NCBI GenBank assembly: GCA_002313415.1
Contig: DCBH01000042.1
Span: forward strand, 1-25,577
Length of the DNA stretch: 25,577 nt
Direction of reading: 5' to 3'
Origin: Flavobacteriales bacterium UBA1112
Lineage (GTDB): Bacteria; Bacteroidota; Bacteroidia; Flavobacteriales_D; Sanyastnellaceae
This document shows positions 21,838 to 25,577 of the stretch, in pieces (the first letter of the stretch is position 1; each line of letters begins with the position of its first letter). The translations under genes were made by a program, and so were the position numbers. Below the pieces are notes generated by a model, which saw only the letters and a program-made list of their open reading frames with translations, was not told the DNA's origin and did no database searches.

Positions 21838-23394
21838 ATGCCAGCCAACCGAATTTTTCATCGCTTGATTGGTGCAAGAATGTCCCACATTTTGTGGGCT
21901 CAGTCTCGTCCTGCCGATGCTCAACGCGGTGTTTATCTCGGCCTGATTCATGGCTTGGCATCAACGGCATATGGTAAATCCCTTGGAATTTATGGAGCGA
22001 GTGACATTGCTCGACGTAAAGATTTTATTCGCCGTGTACCCATTGTGACGTATGACGAATTGAAGCCTTGGATTCTTCGTGCCAGAGATGGTGAAAGAAG
22101 CATCCTGTGGCCAGGTTTAACCACTTGGTTTGCACAAAGTTCCGGAACCACAAGCGACCATCACAAGTGGTTGCCGGTCACACGTGAGGCCTTGCATGGG
22201 GGACATTACAAAGGAGGCAAGGACTTGCTCGCTCAATATTGTCATCAAGTTCCGGCGGCTCGCCTGTACCATGGAAAGCATCTCATACTTGGAGGATCGA
22301 GTGCATTGGTGCAAGAGGGGCAATGTGCATTGAAGGGGGATTTGAGTGCGATCATTGTGCGGCATCTTCCCCCGTGGTGTGAAGCTCGTCGAACCCCCAA
22401 CCGAGGGATTGCACTGATGTCAAATTGGGAAGAGAAGGTGGAGGCTGTGGCACGTGCAACAGCCAAGGAAGATGTTCGCATCTTGGCCGGGGTGCCCAGT
22501 TGGATGTCGTTGGTCGCGCAGCGTGTACTTCAGGTTACTGGCAAGTCCAACCTGCGTGAGGTTTGGCCCAATTTGTGGTTGTACATGCATGGGGGAGTGG
22601 GCTTTGAACCCTACCGGGACACCTTTGAAAATTTGATTCCGGATGTGCCCGGTCGTCCATCCATGCATTTTTTGGAGACCTACAACGCGTCAGAAGGATT
22701 CTTTGCCTACCAGGAAGACCTCAATAGAAATGACATGGCACTTCTCATGGATCATGGCATTTTTTACGAGTTTGTGCCAATGGGTGAGCTGGACAAAACT
22801 GATCCCCATGCGCTTGAGTTCCGAGAAGTCGAAGTAGGTCAAACATATGCCATGGTCATTTCAACCAATGCAGGATTGTGGCGCTACTTGTTGGGTGATT
22901 TGGTGACCATCACTTCCAAGGTGCCACTGCGGATACAGGTGGCGGGACGCATTTCCTCACACCTCAATTTGGCAGGCGAGGAACTCATGCAGCATCAAAC
23001 AGACCTCGCCGTGGCTCGAGTTTGTCGCGCGTTGGGAACGGAGATTTACAATTACATGGCAGGACCAGTGGTTGATGAATTTGGCAAGCCCATCGGTCAC
23101 GAATGGGCATTGGAGTTTCAGCCTGAATGCATCCATCCTTCTGCGAATTCGCTGGCAAAGCGATTGGATGAGGAACTGAAGGGTCTGAACGGAGACTACA
23201 AGGCCAAACGCACAGCCAATCTGGCACTTCAGATGCCCTTGATTCGAGTTGTACCTTCTGGGACCTTTGACACTTGGCTGGAAGCCAATCAGAGACTTGG
23301 AGGGCAACACAAGGTGCCCCGATTGACCCACAGCGCGATCATCTTGGCGTCTGTGATTCAAGCTTCAAAACAAGAGTTATCCCCAACCTGTTGA
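21838..23394 (+). CDS. GH3 family acyl-adenylating protein
   Basis: GH3 proteins are ATP-dependent acyl-acid amido synthetases; the plant members conjugate auxin or jasmonate to amino acids. The bacterial members are of unknown substrate. The 518-residue product has the three nucleotide-binding motifs of the family: S-S-G-T-T-S-x-x-x-K at 101-110, Y-N-A-S-E-G-F-F in the middle, and W-R-Y-L-L-G-D-L near 352. The fold therefore looks intact and active. No signal peptide is present, so it should act in the cytoplasm. A GTG at 21802 would add 12 residues (giving 530), but the ATG at 21838 is four bases after a -7 box and fits usual N-termini better. It lies between a cysteine desulfurase and a deoxynucleoside kinase, which gives no hint of its substrate. 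Confidence 0.9.
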   Translation: MPANRIFHRLIGARMSHILWAQSRPADAQRGVYLGLIHGLASTAYGKSLGIYGASDIARRKDFIRRVPIVTYDELKPWILRARDGERSILWPGLTTWFAQSSGTTSDHHKWLPVTREALHGGHYKGGKDLLAQYCHQVPAARLYHGKHLILGGSSALVQEGQCALKGDLSAIIVRHLPPWCEARRTPNRGIALMSNWEEKVEAVARATAKEDVRILAGVPSWMSLVAQRVLQVTGKSNLREVWPNLWLYMHGGVGFEPYRDTFENLIPDVPGRPSMHFLETYNASEGFFAYQEDLNRNDMALLMDHGIFYEFVPMGELDKTDPHALEFREVEVGQTYAMVISTNAGLWRYLLGDLVTITSKVPLRIQVAGRISSHLNLAGEELMQHQTDLAVARVCRALGTEIYNYMAGPVVDEFGKPIGHEWALEFQPECIHPSANSLAKRLDEELKGLNGDYKAKRTANLALQMPLIRVVPSGTFDTWLEANQRLGGQHKVPRLTHSAIILASVIQASKQELSPTC

Positions 23395-23400
23395 CGTTCC

Positions 23401-23431
23401 TTGCGAGGGCGCAATTGCCGACCTACTTTGG
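23401..23431 (+). promoter_or_regulatory. possible promoter of the deoxynucleoside kinase gene
   Basis: TTGC at 23401-23404 and TACTTTGG at 23424-23431 are spaced 19 bases apart, as in Bacteroidota promoters (consensus TTTG and TAnnTTTG). The box is 39 bases before the ATG, leaving a short leader. Confidence 0.35.
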
Positions 23432-23470
23432 CCATCCACAATTTCGTACAATTCCAACGACGAAGACCTC

Positions 23471-24088
23471 ATGCATCTCGCCATTGCAGGCAACATTGGA
23501 TCAGGGAAGACAACCTTGACAACGCTGTTGGCCAAACACTACCGTTACACGCCTCATTTTGAGCAGGTGGACGACAACCCGTATTTGAATGATTTCTATA
23601 AGGACATGACACGTTGGTCCTTCAATTTGCAGGTGTATTTTCTCAAGTCTCGATTCGCCCAGCTGATTGAAATGAAGAAAAAGGGAAAGCCCATCATTCA
23701 AGACCGAACCATTTACGAGGATTCCAACATTTTCGCACCCAACCTTCAAGCGATGGGACTGATGACATCCCGAGATTTTGAAAATTACCTTTCTCTTTTT
23801 GAATTGATGGAGGAATTTGTGACTCCGCCAGACCTCCTCATTTATTTGCGCGCATCCGTTCCAACACTCGTGGCTCAAATACAAAAACGTGGGCGGGAAT
23901 ACGAAGAGGCCATCCGTCTGGATTACCTCAACCGCTTGAATGAGCGTTACGAGGCTTGGGTAAGTACCTACAACAAAGGGGAAATGCTCATCATCGACGT
24001 TGACAACAACAACTTCCATGAGGACAAGGAAGACCTTGGAGGCATCATCACGTCCATTGATGGAAAGTTGAACAGCTTATTTAGTTAA
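23471..24088 (+). CDS. deoxynucleoside kinase
   Basis: The enzyme phosphorylates deoxynucleosides with ATP for DNA precursor salvage. The 205-residue protein starts directly with a P-loop, A-G-N-I-G-S-G-K-T-T (residues 5-14). It has the E-x-V-D-x-N-P-Y substrate segment near 31-38, the Q-D-R-T-I-Y-E-D motif with the D-R pair near 76-83, and L-I-Y-L-R-A near 122-127. The LID-like R-G-R-E-Y-E motif near 139 and the L-x-Y-L-x-x-L-N-x-x-Y-E helix follow. The length suits the dCK/dGK-like family; whether it prefers purines or pyrimidines cannot be read from the sequence. It is the last plus-strand gene before a bidirectional terminator. Confidence 0.93.
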   Translation: MHLAIAGNIGSGKTTLTTLLAKHYRYTPHFEQVDDNPYLNDFYKDMTRWSFNLQVYFLKSRFAQLIEMKKKGKPIIQDRTIYEDSNIFAPNLQAMGLMTSRDFENYLSLFELMEEFVTPPDLLIYLRASVPTLVAQIQKRGREYEEAIRLDYLNRLNERYEAWVSTYNKGEMLIIDVDNNNFHEDKEDLGGIITSIDGKLNSLFS

Positions 24089-24118
24089 TCATACAGCTGA
24101 TTGCCAATAGACCAAATC

Positions 24119-24146
24119 AAAAAGGCCCGCTTAGGCGGGCCTTTTT
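24119..24146. terminator. strong bidirectional terminator between convergent genes
   Basis: AAAAAGGCCCGC (24119-24130) pairs perfectly with GCGGGCCTTTTT (24135-24146) around TTAG. The A and T runs give a U tail in both directions, so it can end both the deoxynucleoside kinase transcript and the minus-strand YceI transcript. Confidence 0.92.
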
Positions 24147-24180
24147 GATGGGTTGGACGTACTAGAATTGCATATCGCTG

Positions 24181-24843
24181 CTACATGGCTGGGACGCCCA
24201 CCACGGAGAAACCAACGGCCACGTCGTCTTTGATGAACCAGTCCAGTTTGTCATCAAAAGTTTTGGACCGAAAAGTGATGTTGTGCTTCGTTCGATCCAG
24301 GAAAAATTTCCCTTGAACCGCCAATCCCTTCACATCGCCAATCACATCTGCCTCCACCACTTCAACGTCAATGTTGTAATCAACGGCTTCTCCATTCATG
24401 GTCAAAGTAGCCTCGAGATTCGTTTTTCCATTGAATTCAGAGATGCCGTTCACGTTTAAAACCGCCTTGGGGTGGGTTTCTACATTGAAGAAATCGCCGG
24501 ATTGCAGATGCTGTTCGAGGCGGTCCTTCCTGTCCCCTTCAAGATCAGAAACTTCCATACGCGCCATGTCGAAGACCACGACGCCCTCGGTAATTTGGCC
24601 ATCTTCCACCATGAATTTTCCGCTTTCAATGTGTAGCGTGCCGTTGTGGCCGTCGCCAGTCAACTTTTGGGCTGCCCAAGTCACCTTGGGCTTCACTTTG
24701 TTGATGACGTAGTATCCGTCGTCAAGTGTGGTTTGAACAGCTGACCCTTGGAGGTCAGGCGATTGCTCCGCGTCTTGAGACACTTCACCGCATGCGATGA
24801 AACAGATGGATACAGCTATGAAATAAATGAAGTTTTTGATCAT
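24181..24843 (-). CDS. YceI-like lipoprotein
   Basis: The 220-residue protein begins with a signal sequence (M-I-K-N-F then a hydrophobic run) ending in F-I-A-C with C18 as lipidated cysteine. From about residue 42 it is a YceI-like beta-barrel: W-A-A-Q-K, H-x-G-T-L-H-I-E-S-G, the F-D-M-x-x-M-E-V-S-D-L-E motif near 91-102 and D-F-F-N-V-E-T-H-P-K-A near 117-127. YceI proteins bind polyprenoid-like lipids in a hydrophobic cavity. Here the lipid anchor would keep the domain on the periplasmic face of a membrane. It starts five bases after the pyrophosphatase stop, so the two are co-transcribed; a direct functional link is not known. Confidence 0.92.
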   Translation of the reverse strand: MIKNFIYFIAVSICFIACGEVSQDAEQSPDLQGSAVQTTLDDGYYVINKVKPKVTWAAQKLTGDGHNGTLHIESGKFMVEDGQITEGVVVFDMARMEVSDLEGDRKDRLEQHLQSGDFFNVETHPKAVLNVNGISEFNGKTNLEATLTMNGEAVDYNIDVEVVEADVIGDVKGLAVQGKFFLDRTKHNITFRSKTFDDKLDWFIKDDVAVGFSVVGVPAM

Positions 24844-24848
24844 GACGC

Positions 24849-25577
24849 TTATTCGTTCATGTCAGTAACAATCTCTTTGCTTGTGTTGTTCGGCTCAGCG
24901 TCTTTGGCATGGTCTTCACCATGACCACCACCCAAAATGGGGGCAATGACCAAACCGACGAGACAGGTCAACTTGATGAGGATGTTCATGGAAGGACCAG
25001 AGGTGTCCTTAAACGGGTCTCCTACTGTGTCTCCTGTAACAGCGGCTTTGTGGGCATCTGAACCCTTGTAGGTCATTTCTCCGTCGATTTCAACACCGGC
25101 CTCAAACGACTTTTTCGCATTGTCCCATGCGCCACCGGCGTTGTTTTGGAAGATGGCCCAAAGCACGCCGCTCACAGTCACACCTGCCATGTAGCCACCG
25201 AGTGTCTCTGCCGCCCACGCTGCCTCTGCACCCAAAAGAAGCGGAAAAAGGCCAATCACCAAGGGAAACAAAATGGTCATTGCGCCGGGAAGCATCATTT
25301 CTTTCAATGCCGCTTGGGTGGAGATGTCTACACATTTTCCGTAATCAGGGGTGCCCGTACCCTCTAAGATGCCAGGAATCTCTTTGAACTGGCGACGGAC
25401 CTCCTGCACCATTTCCATGGCGGCCTTGCCGACGCTGTTCATGGCCAAAGCCGAGAACACCACGGGGACCATGCCACCAATGAACAACGCGGCGAGGACG
25501 TTGGCTTTAAAAATATTGATGCCTTCGATGCCCGTGAATTCCACATATGCCGCGAACAAGGCCAGAGCCGTCAGCGC
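24849..25577 (-). CDS. hppA: membrane-bound ion-pumping pyrophosphatase, C-terminal part (cut by window edge)
   Basis: The protein couples pyrophosphate hydrolysis to pumping of H+ or Na+ across the inner membrane. The window holds the last 242 codons plus stop; the family is usually about 700-800 residues. Visible are several transmembrane helices, the conserved Q-N-N-A-G-G-A-W-D-N-A-K-K loop, and G-D-T-V-G-D-P-F-K-D-T-S-G-P-S near the last helices, both part of the pyrophosphate site. The residues that separate K+-dependent from K+-independent forms and Na+ from H+ pumps lie mainly upstream and cannot be read. The tail is short and acidic with a G-G-G-H-G-E-D-H cluster. The frame is open to the window edge. 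Confidence 0.95.
   Translation of the reverse strand, partial: ALTALALFAAYVEFTGIEGINIFKANVLAALFIGGMVPVVFSALAMNSVGKAAMEMVQEVRRQFKEIPGILEGTGTPDYGKCVDISTQAALKEMMLPGAMTILFPLVIGLFPLLLGAEAAWAAETLGGYMAGVTVSGVLWAIFQNNAGGAWDNAKKSFEAGVEIDGEMTYKGSDAHKAAVTGDTVGDPFKDTSGPSMNILIKLTCLVGLVIAPILGGGHGEDHAKDAEPNNTSKEIVTDMNE

Noticed and set aside
21838..23394. GH3 gene as a recent acquisition from plants
   Set aside because: GH3 proteins are common in Bacteroidota, and the gene shows no change in composition, intron or mobile-element remnant.
1..25577. Mobile elements, CRISPR arrays, phage genes, tRNA or rRNA genes, defence systems
   Set aside because: I found no transposase, integrase, spaced repeats, tRNA cloverleaf or defence-type gene on either strand; nearly all sequence is accounted for by conserved housekeeping genes.

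Overview
The window is a chromosomal, mostly housekeeping stretch of a Bacteroidota genome, most likely Flavobacteriales-like, with a GC content near 50 percent by eye. Three lines of evidence point there. The first is gene content typical of the phylum: DUF3467, TIGR02757/DUF2400, a BatA-type VWA protein, MnmD, bacterial GH3, phosphosulfolactate synthase and a membrane pyrophosphatase. The second is the near absence of Shine-Dalgarno sequences. The third is repeated matches to the Bacteroidota -7 promoter element TAnnTTTG. I see no mobile element, CRISPR array, tRNA, rRNA or phage gene.

Layout. (1) 1-2247: a GH20 hexosaminidase, open at the left window edge. (2) 2248-2546: a gene-free stretch with a promoter-hairpin-terminator unit that looks like a small RNA gene. 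(3) 2547-8070, plus strand: a small lipoprotein, rpsT with a strong terminator, then a tightly coupled chain radC > wecB > polysaccharide deacetylase-like > four-helix membrane protein > HAD phosphatase, followed by DUF3467. (4) 8080-11435, minus strand: a BatA/VWA protein overlapping a dihydroorotase-like protein that lacks most metal ligands. (5) 11464-13401, plus strand: TIGR02757/DUF2400 and a fused MnmD methyltransferase-Nudix protein. (6) 13418-19094, minus strand: TPR protein > phosphosulfolactate synthase > rhodanese > DUF368 > aroE > murQ > a conserved unknown. (7) 19237-24088, plus strand: glmM > cysteine desulfurase > GH3 > deoxynucleoside kinase, closed by a bidirectional terminator. 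(8) 24181-25577, minus strand: a membrane pyrophosphatase, cut by the right edge, and a YceI-like lipoprotein.

How the genes relate. Several serve amino-sugar and envelope metabolism: hexosaminidase, WecB epimerase, MurQ, GlmM and the DUF368 undecaprenyl-phosphate carrier family. A sulfur theme appears in phosphosulfolactate synthase next to a rhodanese, and in the separate cysteine desulfurase. The rest are general housekeeping genes for translation, tRNA modification, nucleotide salvage and repair.

I do not see a multi-gene system that looks wholly new. The observations most worth checking are these: a -7 box exactly four bases before seven start codons, suggesting leaderless transcripts; the MnmD-Nudix fusion; the dihydroorotase-like protein without its metal centre; the candidate small RNA at about 2409-2510; and the phosphosulfolactate synthase-rhodanese pair. 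All assignments rest on reading motifs by eye; no database search was run.
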